64,000 bases of DNA. Origin: Mycolicibacterium sp. P1-18 (GTDB taxonomy: Bacteria; Actinomycetota; Actinomycetes; Mycobacteriales; Mycobacteriaceae). Location of the stretch: assembly GCF_008329535.1 (NCBI RefSeq), contig NZ_NPKR01000011.1, positions 62,001 to 126,000 of the forward strand, given 5' to 3'. The notes under the pieces are model-generated. The model saw only the letters and a list, made by a program, of their open reading frames with translations. It had not been told where the DNA came from and made no database searches. The position numbers were made by a program, and so were the translations under genes. Shown here one piece after another: positions 7,087 to 15,751 of the stretch. Position 1 is the stretch's first letter. Every line of letters begins with the position of its first letter.

Positions 7087-9444
7087 TTATGCGAGCGGGG
7101 GTTGGGGGTTCCACGTGAAGAGCACGCCGTCGGCGATCAGCCGGTCGGTCTCGGCGGCGTCGAGACCGAGCACCTCACCCACGACCTGCCGGGTGTGTTC
7201 GCCCGGCATCGGTGCGGGGCGCAGCGGCGCGTCGGCGATCCGGCGAAACGGCGCCGGGTGGGTCTCGGTCGAGATGGGGGCGGCGAACAGCGGATGGACC
7301 ATGTCGGCGAAGAGGTGACGAGACACGATCTGCGGGTCGGCGAGCACGTCGACCGCGCGGTTCATCGGGCCAGCCGGCACGCCGGCCGCCTGCAGGACCG
7401 CGACGGCCTCCACCTTGTCGCGCGTGGCCGTCCACTGCGCCACCCGGTCGACGAGTTCATCGTTCGCCGTGGGCAATTCGCGAACTCCGAGCACGCCGGC
7501 CAGCACCGCACGGTCGACGTCGGAGCGCACCGACACCACGCACCACTCGTCGTCACCGGCACACGGGCACACCGCGTGCACCGCCTCGTCGACGCCCACC
7601 TCGAGCCCGGCGGCCGCGGCGGCGTCGGTGACGTAGGAGGTGGCGAGCTGGTTGACGGCGGCCTCCGCCTGCGAAATGTGGACGTGGGCACCGTGATCGC
7701 CTCCGCCGATCAACGCCGCGAGGGTCGCAATGGCCGTGATCCGGGCGACGACGTGGTCGGGGAAGATCGTGGTGGCGTCGTAGAAGCCGGTGTCGTGCGG
7801 ATCGGGCGACGTCCACAGCCGGCTGACACCGGTGGTGGCCCGCACCAACGGCCCGTAGCCCATGCGCTCGCTCCACGGCCCGGTCGCGCCGAACGCGCTG
7901 CTCTCGGACAGCACGACGCGGTGGTTCAGCTTGGTCAGCTCGTCGTGCGAGAACCCCAGTGCCGCAAGTGTTCCCGGCTTGAAGTTGGCGAACACCGCGT
8001 CGGAGCACGAGACGAGACGGCGGAACAGCGCGGCCCCCTCCGGCGAGCGCAGATCAAGACCGAGGCTCGACTCGTTGCGATGGGTCAGCGCCCACGACCG
8101 GCTCATGGGCTGCCCGGGCGGGGTCTGCCGCAGGCCGTCGGGATAGGCGGCGCTCTCCACCTTGATCACCTGGGCGCCGTGGTCGGCGAACAGTCGACCG
8201 AGTTCGCCGCCGGCGACGATGACACCGAGGTCGAGCACGCGCAGCCCGTCGAACGGCAACCGGCCGGCGTCGTCGGTCGCCGCCGGCGCCGCATCCGGTC
8301 TCGGGAGCCACCCGCCGTCGCCGTCCCCCACCTCGGGACTGGGCCGCGCGATTCCGGCCCGCCGGCCGTCCACCACGAACGCCCCCGCGGGGACCGACAG
8401 CGTCGAGTCAGCACCGACGCGGGCCTCGGTCAGCGCGCCGACGGCACGAAAGTGCTCCGAGGACAACGCCTCCGCCGGCGTCAACACCGCGGCGATCGGC
8501 ACGCCGCGACGTTGCCCCTCCGTCACGAGGTCGTCCATCGACTCGGATGCGAAGAGGTCGCCGATCGCCGCGTTGAGTTCGGCCGAGGCGAGGAACCGGG
8601 CCACGATCGTCTCGAACTTCGGGTCGGCGAATTGCTCGGGCTCGCCGAGCCAGGCCCGCATGCCGTGCCACTGGCGGGCCGACAGCAGGCAGATCCGGAC
8701 GAAGCCGTCGCGACAGGGGAACGTCGGATAGATCTGCTGGTTGCGTGGGCGTCCCCGCCACAACTGCCCGGATTGCTTCTGCCCGACGGCGGCCTGCCCC
8801 TCCGACCCGAACGGCGGGTCGAGGCACTGGACCACGGCTTCGTACCGTGAGAAGTCGACGTAGTCGCCCGTCCCGCCGCGACGTCGGTGGTAGTACGCGA
8901 CGAGCGCGACCCACGCGGCCTGGACCGCGGCCGTCGACGTCGCCAGCCCGGGCGGGGGCAGCACCGGACGCCCCGCCGTCGGGCCGGACCGCGACAGCGC
9001 CGTCGACATCGCGTAGAACACGGAATCGGTGGCCCGCCAGTCCGCCCGCGGACCCGTGGCGCCGAAGTCGGTGATCTCTAGCGCGACGAGGTGCTCGTGT
9101 CTCTCGGCCAGCTCCACGACCGACGGCCCGAACGCCGACGCACCGGCCGCTCCCCTGCCGTCCACCACGATGTCGGCCTCGGCGACGAGGTCGGCGAAAC
9201 GCGTGCGGTCGGCGGCGTCGGCCGGATCCAGCACGATGCTGCGCTTGTTGGCGTTGTTCAAGGTGAAGGCGATCGACGAGCCCCCCACGGTCGGCCGGTC
9301 CATGCGATGCGCCGCCCCACCCGGGCGTTCGACCAACAACACGTCGGCGCCGAGGTCGGCGAATATCCTGCCGACGCCGTCCGATTCCGGGCCGCCGAGG
9401 TCCAGCACCCTCACCGACGCCAAAAGCTGACACGTGTCAAGCAT
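7087..9444 (-). CDS. Tandem-domain CaiB/BaiF-type CoA transferase
   Basis: A 785-aa protein with two CaiB/BaiF (class III CoA-transferase) domains, resembling Rv1866. Domain 1 (about 1-390) starts with SVRVLDLGGPESDGVGRIFADLGADVL; domain 2 (about 405-785) starts with GLRVLDLGVIVAGGELGRLFADHGAQVIKVE. In domain 2, FPDHVVARITA supplies an Asp where the family's catalytic Asp is expected. The matching stretch of domain 1 (LATSTAAVQAA) has none. One domain may therefore be structural, mimicking a heterodimer. It is likely co-transcribed with the thiolase-like gene downstream. Substrate not predictable. Confidence 0.85.
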   Translation of the reverse strand: MLDTCQLLASVRVLDLGGPESDGVGRIFADLGADVLLVERPGGAAHRMDRPTVGGSSIAFTLNNANKRSIVLDPADAADRTRFADLVAEADIVVDGRGAAGASAFGPSVVELAERHEHLVALEITDFGATGPRADWRATDSVFYAMSTALSRSGPTAGRPVLPPPGLATSTAAVQAAWVALVAYYHRRRGGTGDYVDFSRYEAVVQCLDPPFGSEGQAAVGQKQSGQLWRGRPRNQQIYPTFPCRDGFVRICLLSARQWHGMRAWLGEPEQFADPKFETIVARFLASAELNAAIGDLFASESMDDLVTEGQRRGVPIAAVLTPAEALSSEHFRAVGALTEARVGADSTLSVPAGAFVVDGRRAGIARPSPEVGDGDGGWLPRPDAAPAATDDAGRLPFDGLRVLDLGVIVAGGELGRLFADHGAQVIKVESAAYPDGLRQTPPGQPMSRSWALTHRNESSLGLDLRSPEGAALFRRLVSCSDAVFANFKPGTLAALGFSHDELTKLNHRVVLSESSAFGATGPWSERMGYGPLVRATTGVSRLWTSPDPHDTGFYDATTIFPDHVVARITAIATLAALIGGGDHGAHVHISQAEAAVNQLATSYVTDAAAAAGLEVGVDEAVHAVCPCAGDDEWCVVSVRSDVDRAVLAGVLGVRELPTANDELVDRVAQWTATRDKVEAVAVLQAAGVPAGPMNRAVDVLADPQIVSRHLFADMVHPLFAAPISTETHPAPFRRIADAPLRPAPMPGEHTRQVVGEVLGLDAAETDRLIADGVLFTWNPQPPLA

Positions 9445-9550
9445 GCGGATCAGTATCGTTCAGGCGCCGCCGGGCGCTCGGGCCGGGTCGCCGCCGGGTC
9501 GGAGCAGCTGCCAGACATCGGTTCTGACCTGCCAAAACGGGCTCCTCACG

Positions 9551-9556
9551 TATGCT
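9551..9556 (+). promoter_or_regulatory. Candidate -10 hexamer for CPBP gene
   Basis: TATGCT ends 9 bp before the ATG at 9566. This fits the TANNNT consensus and would give a nearly leaderless transcript. No clear -35 was found. Confidence 0.35.
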
Positions 9557-9565
9557 CACCGAGTT

Positions 9566-10330
9566 ATGTCCGACGTCGCCACGGCCGAAGCGCCACCCCA
9601 CCCGTTGATCGGGCAGATGGCGGCGTTGCACCACTTTCGCGGGTACGTCGACGTCGGCGTCGTGGTGGTCGTGTTGATCATGACGAACCTGCTCGCACAC
9701 TTCACCACCCCCCTGGCCAACGTCGTCGTGGTCCCCGCCGCGGCGATCGGCTTGGTGCTGCTGGTGCGCTCCCGCGGCCTCGGTTGGGCCGAACTGGGGC
9801 TCGGTCGCGACCATTGGCGGTCCGGTGCGTGGTACGCGATCGGCGCCGTCGCCCTGGTCGGGACGGTCATCGGCATCGGCGCGCTACTGCCGTGGACCCG
9901 ACCGATGTTCATGAACGACCACTACGCCACGATCTCGGGCGCGCTGCTCGCATCCATGATCATCATTCCGCTGCAGACGGTGATCCCCGAGGAACTCGCG
10001 TTCCGCGGGGTGCTGCACGGCGCGCTGGACCGGGCCTGGGGGTTCCGGGGCGTCGCCGCGGCCGGGTCCCTGCTGTTCGGCATGTGGCACATCGCCACAT
10101 CGTTCGGCCTGACCAGTAGCAACGTTGGCTTCACCGAACTGTTCGGTGCGGGGGTCGCGGGCATGATCGCCGGCGTCGTGATGGCCGTGATCGCCACGGG
10201 CGCGGCCGGATTCGTCTTCACCTGGCTACGCCGACGCAGCGGCAGCCTGATCGCCCCGATCGCGCTGCACTGGTCCCTCAACGGTCTCGGCGCGCTGGCG
10301 GCGGCACTGGTCTGGCACCTCTCGACCTAG
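9566..10330 (+). CDS. CPBP-family intramembrane metalloprotease
   Basis: A 254-aa integral membrane protein with about 6-8 hydrophobic segments. It has the three CPBP (Abi/CAAX protease-like) motifs: PEELAFRG with the paired Glu at residues 142-143, FGMWHIA, and HWSLNGLG near the C-terminus. Members cleave peptides within the membrane or act in bacteriocin immunity-like roles; no substrate is evident here. ATG at 9566 (MSDVATAEAPP) is preferred over an in-frame start at 9434, whose extra 44 residues are low-complexity and overlap the divergent CoA-transferase gene. It converges on the GlsB-like gene with 22 bp between stops. Confidence 0.85.
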   Translation: MSDVATAEAPPHPLIGQMAALHHFRGYVDVGVVVVVLIMTNLLAHFTTPLANVVVVPAAAIGLVLLVRSRGLGWAELGLGRDHWRSGAWYAIGAVALVGTVIGIGALLPWTRPMFMNDHYATISGALLASMIIIPLQTVIPEELAFRGVLHGALDRAWGFRGVAAAGSLLFGMWHIATSFGLTSSNVGFTELFGAGVAGMIAGVVMAVIATGAAGFVFTWLRRRSGSLIAPIALHWSLNGLGALAAALVWHLST

Positions 10331-10352
10331 TGCCGCCGTTCGCGCGCGCCGG

Positions 10353-10655
10353 TTACCGCTTGCGGACCGCGCCGACGATGGACAGCAGGATGACCGCGCC
10401 GAGGATGGCGGTGAACAGCGTGAACCACCATCCGCCCGCTGCGGTGTCGACGAAGAAGCTCAAGAGGAAGCCACCGATGAGTGCGCCGACGACGCCGATG
10501 ACGATGTTGAGCAGAATGCCCGAGCCGCCGCCCTTGACGATCTTGCCGGCGATCCAACCCGCAAGGGCGCCGATGATGATGTAGCCGATCCATCCCACGC
10601 TGGTGAGCGTGCTGGATCGTTCGGCCAGAAACTGCGTTGCCGCAACCATGTCCAT
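10353..10655 (-). CDS. GlsB/YeaQ/YmgE-family small membrane protein
   Basis: A 100-aa protein with three hydrophobic, glycine-rich segments: GWIGYIIIGALAGWIAGKIV, LLNIVIGVVGALIGGFLLSFF and LFTAILGAVILLSIVGAV. The GWIAGKI...GG...NI.IG.VGA.IGG pattern defines this stress-associated family (Rv1861-like). The start ATG at 10655 has AGGAGA 7 nt upstream; an internal ATG two codons later is less well spaced. Molecular role unknown. Confidence 0.85.
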   Translation of the reverse strand: MDMVAATQFLAERSSTLTSVGWIGYIIIGALAGWIAGKIVKGGGSGILLNIVIGVVGALIGGFLLSFFVDTAAGGWWFTLFTAILGAVILLSIVGAVRKR

Positions 10656-10775
10656 GACGTTCTCCTGCCAATAGCCGGACTGGCCCGGCGACGTCGCCGA
10701 GCCAGTTCCAGGTCTACCCGCCGACGGTAACGATTAGGTGTGCGAAAGGTGCACGGTCGTCCGTCGATCGCGCCG

Positions 10776-11711
10776 TCAGCCGGCCGGCATCATCCCGGGA
10801 GGCGCGTCCGTCACGGGGACGGGAACGCCGACGCCGGGCCGTGCCGGTGGTGCATTGGGATCGGGTGCCGGTGCGTTGGGATCCGGCGCCGGGGGCGGCG
10901 GAGGCGGCGGGGGCGTGAACGACCGGATCGACTGCGCGAGCGTCGCCGCCGCGCCCTTGTCGACCGGGTGATTCGCCGAACCCAGCCACACCACGAACCA
11001 GCGCTCGGGGGTGCGCTGACCACGCGGCGCTCCGGGCGGCGGAACGTCGCCGACCACGCCGGCCCAGATCTGACCGTTGGGCTTGGTGGCGTCGGTGAAC
11101 TTGACCTCGTAGGAGGAGAAGGCGCCCGGCAGGCCCGCCGCGTTCAGCGGTCCGGCCTCCTGGCCCTGGCGCGTGCCGGCGAACGGCATGAAGAACTCGC
11201 CCATGTCGGAGGCGAGCCGGGTGGCGGCCTTCGCGTTGTCGGTCTCCGCACCGGCGAACAGCTTCAGGTCGAGACGGCCGAGGAGGACGCTGGTGTCCGA
11301 CGGAGCTTCGGCGCCGGGCTCGGGAACCTTGGTGAGCAGTGCCTGCCCGTAGGAAAGTTGCGTGTTGTCCGAGACCTTCCAGCCCGCCGGCACGACGTAG
11401 CTGAAGCCGCCGGCGGCGTTGTCGACGCGGCCGGGCTCCGGTGGCGGCGCGGGCGGCAAGGCGGGATCGGCCGGCGGCGGGGCGTTGGGATCGGCGGGCG
11501 GCGGCGGCGGGGCGTTGGGATCCAGGGGGGCCGGCGCGGGAGCGGGTGCCGGAGCCGGGGCTGGCGCCGGGGCCGGAACCGGCTCGGGGGGCGGGACGGG
11601 ATCGGCGTGGGCGACGGTACCGGGGAGCGCGACTGTCACGGCAGTGACGCCTGCAAGGACGGCCGTGGCCAGTGCCTTGGGAAAGCGCCTGCGTCGAGGA
11701 GGGTGCTGCAT
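10776..11711 (-). CDS. apa: Alanine/proline-rich secreted glycoprotein Apa (fibronectin-attachment protein)
   Basis: A 311-aa secreted protein. An Arg-rich N-terminus, a hydrophobic stretch (ALATAVLAGVTAVTVALPG) and AHADPVPPPEP give a Sec signal peptide cleaved near residue 36. A Pro-Ala repeat tract follows (about 45-62), then repeats of the form DPNAPPPPP and ADPALPPAPPP. The conserved core runs from GRVDNAAGGFSYVVPAGW to QSIRSFTPPPP, and the tail is again Pro-rich (APDPNAP twice). In M. tuberculosis, Apa is O-mannosylated on Thr in such Pro-rich ends and binds fibronectin. The start lies 7 nt after TAGTTT, and the gene sits next to modC as in other mycobacteria. Confidence 0.93.
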   Translation of the reverse strand: MQHPPRRRRFPKALATAVLAGVTAVTVALPGTVAHADPVPPPEPVPAPAPAPAPAPAPAPAPLDPNAPPPPPADPNAPPPADPALPPAPPPEPGRVDNAAGGFSYVVPAGWKVSDNTQLSYGQALLTKVPEPGAEAPSDTSVLLGRLDLKLFAGAETDNAKAATRLASDMGEFFMPFAGTRQGQEAGPLNAAGLPGAFSSYEVKFTDATKPNGQIWAGVVGDVPPPGAPRGQRTPERWFVVWLGSANHPVDKGAAATLAQSIRSFTPPPPPPPPAPDPNAPAPDPNAPPARPGVGVPVPVTDAPPGMMPAG

Positions 11712-11718
11712 GGGGAAG

Positions 11719-11724
11719 AAACTA
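11719..11724 (-). promoter_or_regulatory. Candidate -10 hexamer for apa
   Basis: On the minus strand TAGTTT is followed by 7 nt and then the apa ATG. This is a TANNNT hexamer at leaderless spacing. No convincing -35. Confidence 0.4.
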
Positions 11725-11852
11725 CCGTGTTACGGCCGTGACGCAAGTGTGAGTTGCTCTTAGAGTGTCAATCTTGGAGATTGCTGTGCGGCCAAAGCCA
11801 GCGGCAGAGCCATTTTCGACGATTGCTGACCGAACGAGGGCGCGGTTCGGCG

Positions 11853-11869
11853 CCCGCGCGGTGCGCGGG
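11853..11869 (-). terminator. GC hairpin downstream of modC
   Basis: CCCGCGC-GGT-GCGCGGG forms a 7-bp all-GC stem with a 3-base loop, 38 bp beyond the modC stop and upstream of the apa promoter. There is no T-tract, as is common for mycobacterial terminators. Confidence 0.45.
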
Positions 11870-11907
11870 TGTCGGCCCTTGCTTGATCGCGGTCGACTCT
11901 GCCGGCG

Positions 11908-13002
11908 TTACGGCGCGCGATGAATCGACACCTCGCGGGACTTGACGGTGAAGTAGACCCGTTGCCCGGGGCCCAGCCGGAGATCGGTCGCCGACTCCGC
12001 GGTGACGTCGGCCGCCAGCCCCGGCGAACCGTCGAGCTGGCGTTCGGCCCGCACCCGGATGGAGGGCCCGCGCCCGTCGAGCTCGGCGATCACCACCTCG
12101 ACCGTGTTGCGGGGGCTGCCGTGTGGCTCGTCGCGGTACACCGCCACCGAGGACGGATGGAAGGTGGCGACGACGCCGACACCAACGGAGCCGGCGCGTC
12201 CGAGGTCGCCGTCGAGGCTGCCGTGCCACACCCGATCCCCGTCGGCCACCAGGGTGGAGCCGTCGCCCAGTCGCCCGCTCACCAGGTTGATGCCGGCGAA
12301 CTGCGCCCCGAAGTTGCTGCGCGGCGTGGCCAGCACGGTGGCCGTCGGCCCCGATTCGACGACGCGGCCGGCCTCGAGGACCACCACCCGGTCGGCGAGC
12401 GTCACCACGTCGAGAAGGTCGTGGGTGACCAGCACCGACGACCGACCGTCACGCACCAGGACCCGGCGCAGCACCGCACGCATCGCCGCCGCCACGCCCA
12501 CGTCGAGCCCGGTCAGCGGTTCGTCGAGCAGTAGGACCGCGGGGTCGGCGGCGAGGGCGCGCGCCAGCGCCACCCGCTGCGCCTGGCCACCGGACAACCG
12601 CCGCGGCTTGCGGTCGGCGAGGTCTGCCGCCTCGACCTCGGCGAGCCAGTGGGCGGCGACTGCGCGGGAATCCCTGCGGCTCAACTTGTTTCCGTTGCGG
12701 GCCCCGAACGCCACGTTGGCGGCGACCGACAGGTGCGGGAACAACAGGGGGTCCTGCATCAGCAGGCCCACGCGGCGCTCGGACGTGGCGACGTGAACGC
12801 CGCTCGACGAGTCGGTCAGGACTCGATCCCCCACGCGGACCGATCCGGTGTCGGGCCGCACCAGGCCCGCGACGACGTGCATCGCCGTGGACTTGCCGGC
12901 GCCGTTGGGACCGAGGATCGCCAGCACCTCACCGGGCGCCACCGCGAACTCCACGTCCAGCCCGCGGGCCTCGACGCGGGCCCGCAGTTCGACACCGCTC
13001 AC
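11908..13002 (-). CDS. modC: Molybdate ABC transporter ATP-binding protein
   Basis: A 364-aa ATPase energising molybdate import through ModB. Walker A GPNGAGKST (about 32-40), Q-loop QDPLLFPHLSVAANV, signature LSGGQAQR, Walker B VLLLDEPLTGLD and the H-loop VTHD are all intact. A C-terminal TOBE-like oxyanion-binding region (about 290-364, including DLRLGPGQRVYFTVKSREVSIH) identifies the ModC subfamily. GTG start at 13002, 3 bp after the modB stop. Confidence 0.93.
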   Translation of the reverse strand: MSGVELRARVEARGLDVEFAVAPGEVLAILGPNGAGKSTAMHVVAGLVRPDTGSVRVGDRVLTDSSSGVHVATSERRVGLLMQDPLLFPHLSVAANVAFGARNGNKLSRRDSRAVAAHWLAEVEAADLADRKPRRLSGGQAQRVALARALAADPAVLLLDEPLTGLDVGVAAAMRAVLRRVLVRDGRSSVLVTHDLLDVVTLADRVVVLEAGRVVESGPTATVLATPRSNFGAQFAGINLVSGRLGDGSTLVADGDRVWHGSLDGDLGRAGSVGVGVVATFHPSSVAVYRDEPHGSPRNTVEVVIAELDGRGPSIRVRAERQLDGSPGLAADVTAESATDLRLGPGQRVYFTVKSREVSIHRAP

Positions 13003-13005
13003 CGA

Positions 13006-13809
13006 CTACTGCCAGCCACTGGCGCCACCCACCCTGATCCGGCGGCTGCCCAGTCCGATCACCACGACGGCGGCCACCGCCACCAGCAGGACCGACAACG
13101 CCACCGCGGCGTCCGCGTCGACCTCCCGTTGCAGATAGATCTCCAGCGGCAGCGTCCGCGTGACGCCCTCGCGGGATCCGGCGAACGTCAGCGTGGCGCC
13201 GAACTCGCCGAGGGCCCTGGCGAAGGCCAGCACGGCGCCGGAGGCCAGACCGGGCGCCAGCAACGGCAAGCTCACCCGCCACCACACCGCCGTCGGCCTG
13301 GCGCCGAGGGTGGCCGCGACCACCTCGTAGTCCGACCCGACGGTGCGGGCGGCGCCTTCGAGCGCGATGACCAGGAACGGCAGCGACACGAAGGTCTGGG
13401 CGAGCACCACCGCGGTCGTGCTGAAGGCGATCTGGATGCCGGCGGCCTCCAGGTATCTGCCGAGCAGGCCGAGCCGGCCGAAGGCGTACAGCAGGGCGAT
13501 GCCGCCCACCACGGGCGGCAGCACCAGCGGCAGCAGGATCAGCGGTCTGGCCCACCGCACCACGCGGGCGCGACTGCGGGCCAGCACCATGGCCATCGGC
13601 ACCCCCACGATGACGCAGAGGATGGTGCTGGCGGCGGCGGTCTTGACGCTGAGCTCGAGCGCCATCACCGACGAGCTGCTGGTGATCAGCGTCCAGAACC
13701 GAGACCAGTCGACCCGGGCCGCCATCGCCACCAACGGAAGCACGACGAACGCCGCACCGAGGACCGCCGGCACGTAGATCCATCGCGGCAGACCGCCGGC
13801 GCTGGTCAC
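13006..13809 (-). CDS. modB: Molybdate ABC transporter permease
   Basis: A permease of about 267 aa with five to six membrane spans. It carries the binding-protein-dependent transport (EAA) signature around EVVAATLGARPTAVWWRVSLPLLAPGL, and ARALGEFGATLTFAG, the GEFG segment typical of ModB/CysT permeases. The start is uncertain. GTG at 13809 (VTSAGGLPRW) matches the usual family length; an ATG at 13920 would add 37 Arg/Gly-rich residues unlike a permease N-terminus. modA, the periplasmic molybdate-binding gene that normally precedes it, is absent: the next gene upstream is a divergent SDR. Confidence 0.88.
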   Translation of the reverse strand: MTSAGGLPRWIYVPAVLGAAFVVLPLVAMAARVDWSRFWTLITSSSSVMALELSVKTAAASTILCVIVGVPMAMVLARSRARVVRWARPLILLPLVLPPVVGGIALLYAFGRLGLLGRYLEAAGIQIAFSTTAVVLAQTFVSLPFLVIALEGAARTVGSDYEVVAATLGARPTAVWWRVSLPLLAPGLASGAVLAFARALGEFGATLTFAGSREGVTRTLPLEIYLQREVDADAAVALSVLLVAVAAVVVIGLGSRRIRVGGASGWQ

Positions 13810-13988
13810 GGTGCCGTGGCCACGGCCGACGGCAGCACCCCGAGACGACGGATGACGGTCACGCCCAAACCCTAGGTGACCCGTCCCGGTTGCCCATGGC
13901 CGTCCGCGTGGCGCGTTCAACCGGCTAGCTACTGTCCAGTAACATGAACGGCGACTCGCTGGGTTCAGCGTCGAACGAGGAGGTCGTG

Positions 13989-14663
13989 ATGACGGACGTG
14001 CTGCTGACCGGTGGCGACACCGAACTGGGGCGCATCATCGCCGAGGGGTTCCGCGACGCGGGCCATCAGGTGGTCATCGCCGGTTCCCGTCGCGACGAAC
14101 TCGAGGTCGCCGCCAAGGAACTCGACGTCGACTCGATCGTCTTCGACAACACCGACCCGGCCAGCCTCGAAGCCGCAAGGTCCCAGTTCCCGCACCACCT
14201 GGACACGATCGTCAACGTGCCGGCGCACCGCTGGGACGGCGGCGACCCCCGGACGTACACCCTGACCGAGCGCGCTGCCGCCTGGCGGACGGCGATGGAC
14301 GCCACGGTGCTCTCTGCCGTGCTGACCGTCCAGATCCTCGGCGACCACCTGCGCTCCGGCGGCACGATCGTCAACGTCGTCGGCGACAACGCCACCGAGG
14401 GCAGCGCCGAGGCCGCGGTTAAGGCCGCCCTGTCGAATTGGACCGCGGGCCAGGCGACGCACTTCGGCATCCGCGGCGTCACGCTCAACGCGGTGGCGTC
14501 CGGCCGGGGCGCCGAGCCCGGTTACGACGGCATCGCGAGCACCTCACCGTCCGTGGCCGCCGAGATCACCCGGCTGGCGCTGTTCCTGACCACCCCCGCG
14601 GCCCGGCACATCACGGGTCAGACGCTGCACGTCAGTCACGGGGCACTCGCCAGCTTCGCCTGA
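13989..14663 (+). CDS. SDR-family oxidoreductase
   Basis: A 224-aa short-chain dehydrogenase-like protein resembling Rv1856c. The nucleotide-binding loop is LLTGGDTELGR near the N-terminus. Later segments are TIVNVVGDN and AAVKAALSNWTAGQATHFGIRGVTLNAVASGRG, followed by the SDR C-terminal ITGQTLHVSHG. The usual YxxxK active site is not seen at its place (AAVKAAL lacks the Tyr), so catalysis is doubtful. ATG at 13989 has AGGAGG 7 nt upstream, which decides against an in-frame ATG at 13944. Confidence 0.8.
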   Translation: MTDVLLTGGDTELGRIIAEGFRDAGHQVVIAGSRRDELEVAAKELDVDSIVFDNTDPASLEAARSQFPHHLDTIVNVPAHRWDGGDPRTYTLTERAAAWRTAMDATVLSAVLTVQILGDHLRSGGTIVNVVGDNATEGSAEAAVKAALSNWTAGQATHFGIRGVTLNAVASGRGAEPGYDGIASTSPSVAAEITRLALFLTTPAARHITGQTLHVSHGALASFA

Positions 14664-14726
14664 CGTCCGATTTATTCCGCCGTCCGCCCAGAGCGAAACG
14701 GGGTACACGTTCCGCTTAGGCGTGGT

Positions 14727-14732
14727 TAGGGT
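14727..14732 (+). promoter_or_regulatory. Candidate -10 hexamer for LLM oxidoreductase
   Basis: TAGGGT lies 6 nt before the GTG at 14739, matching TANNNT at leaderless spacing. No Shine-Dalgarno sequence is present, which agrees with a leaderless start. Confidence 0.4.
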
Positions 14733-14738
14733 CACACC

Positions 14739-15668
14739 GTGACCATTCGACTCGGACTTCAGATTCCCAACTTCAGCTACGGCACCGGGATTGAGCAGCT
14801 CTTTCCCACCGTGATCGCCCAAGCACAGGAGGCCGAGGCCGCCGGCTTCGACTCCGTCTTCGTGATGGACCACTTCTATCAGCTGCCCGGCCTGGGCACT
14901 CCCGACCAGCCGATGCTGGAGGCCTACACCGCCCTCGGCGCGCTGGCCGCGGCCACCGAGCGCGTGCAGCTCGGCACCCTTGTCACCGGCAACACCTACC
15001 GCAACCCGACGCTGCTGGCGAAGGCGATCACCACCCTCGACGTGATCAGCCAGGGCCGGGCCATCCTCGGCATCGGCACCGGCTGGTACGAGCTGGAGCA
15101 CGACTCGCTGGGCTACGACTTCGGCACGTTCACCGACCGGTTCAACCGCCTCGGCGAGGCGCTGCAGATCATCCTGCCGATGCTCGAGGGCGAACGGCCG
15201 ACGTTCTCCGGCAAGTACTACCAAACGCAGGAGGCGATGGCCGAGCCACGCTTCCGCGACCACGTCCCGCTGATGATCGGCGGCAGCGGCGAGAAGAAGA
15301 CCATTCCGCTGGCCGCCAAGCACTTCGACCACCTCAACATCATCGCCGGCTTCGACGAGCTCCCGCGCAAGCTGCAGGTGGTCAAGGAGAACTGCGAGAA
15401 GATCGACCGCGACCCGGCCACGCTGGAGACCAGCATGCTCGTCGTCGCGATCATCGGCGAGGGCATCACCGCCGACGTGATCCCCGAGGACTTCCGCCAG
15501 CAGGCCGTCTTCGGAACCGCCGAACAGGTGGCCGAGCAGGTCAAGGAGAAGGTGCTCGACGCCGGCGTGGACGGCGTCATCCTCAGCCCGGTCACCAGCG
15601 TCGACGGCTACCACCCCGGCGGCGTGACCGCCGTCGGCGAGCTGCTCAAGCCGGTGCTGAACGGGTAG
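14739..15668 (+). CDS. LLM-class F420-dependent oxidoreductase (Rv1855c-like)
   Basis: A 309-aa luciferase-like TIM barrel (bacterial luciferase/F420 family), with GLQIPNFSYGTG at the start, DSVFVMDHFYQLPG, ALGALAAATERVQLGTLVTGNTYRNP, and GIGTGWYELEHDSLGYDFGTFTDR. These are standard LLM segments. Such enzymes use F420 (or FMN) as hydride carrier on unknown substrates. GTG start, no Shine-Dalgarno, TAGGGT directly upstream. It is followed by a strong hairpin that separates it from ndh. Confidence 0.85.
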   Translation: MTIRLGLQIPNFSYGTGIEQLFPTVIAQAQEAEAAGFDSVFVMDHFYQLPGLGTPDQPMLEAYTALGALAAATERVQLGTLVTGNTYRNPTLLAKAITTLDVISQGRAILGIGTGWYELEHDSLGYDFGTFTDRFNRLGEALQIILPMLEGERPTFSGKYYQTQEAMAEPRFRDHVPLMIGGSGEKKTIPLAAKHFDHLNIIAGFDELPRKLQVVKENCEKIDRDPATLETSMLVVAIIGEGITADVIPEDFRQQAVFGTAEQVAEQVKEKVLDAGVDGVILSPVTSVDGYHPGGVTAVGELLKPVLNG

Positions 15669-15705
15669 ACGGCAGGGGTCCGGAGCGAAGACCCCGCGTG
15701 TCCGC

Positions 15706-15735
15706 GGAGTGCGGTGGGTCATCTCACCGCACTCC
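15706..15735 (+). terminator. Hairpin terminator between LLM gene and ndh
   Basis: GGAGTGCGGTG (15706-15716) pairs perfectly with CACCGCACTCC (15725-15735) around an 8-base loop, 38 bp after the stop. No T-run. Confidence 0.55.
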
Positions 15736-15751
15736 CGGGAACGGGTCCGAC

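Noticed and set aside
11440..11580. Possible tandem repeat or CRISPR-like array in the Pro-Ala region
   Set aside because: The repetition is codon-level coding for Pro-Ala and DPNAPP motifs inside apa, with no spacers.
14544..15722. Open frame of 392 codons opposite the LLM oxidoreductase
   Set aside because: The plus-strand gene has clear family motifs; the opposite frame shows only shadow composition.
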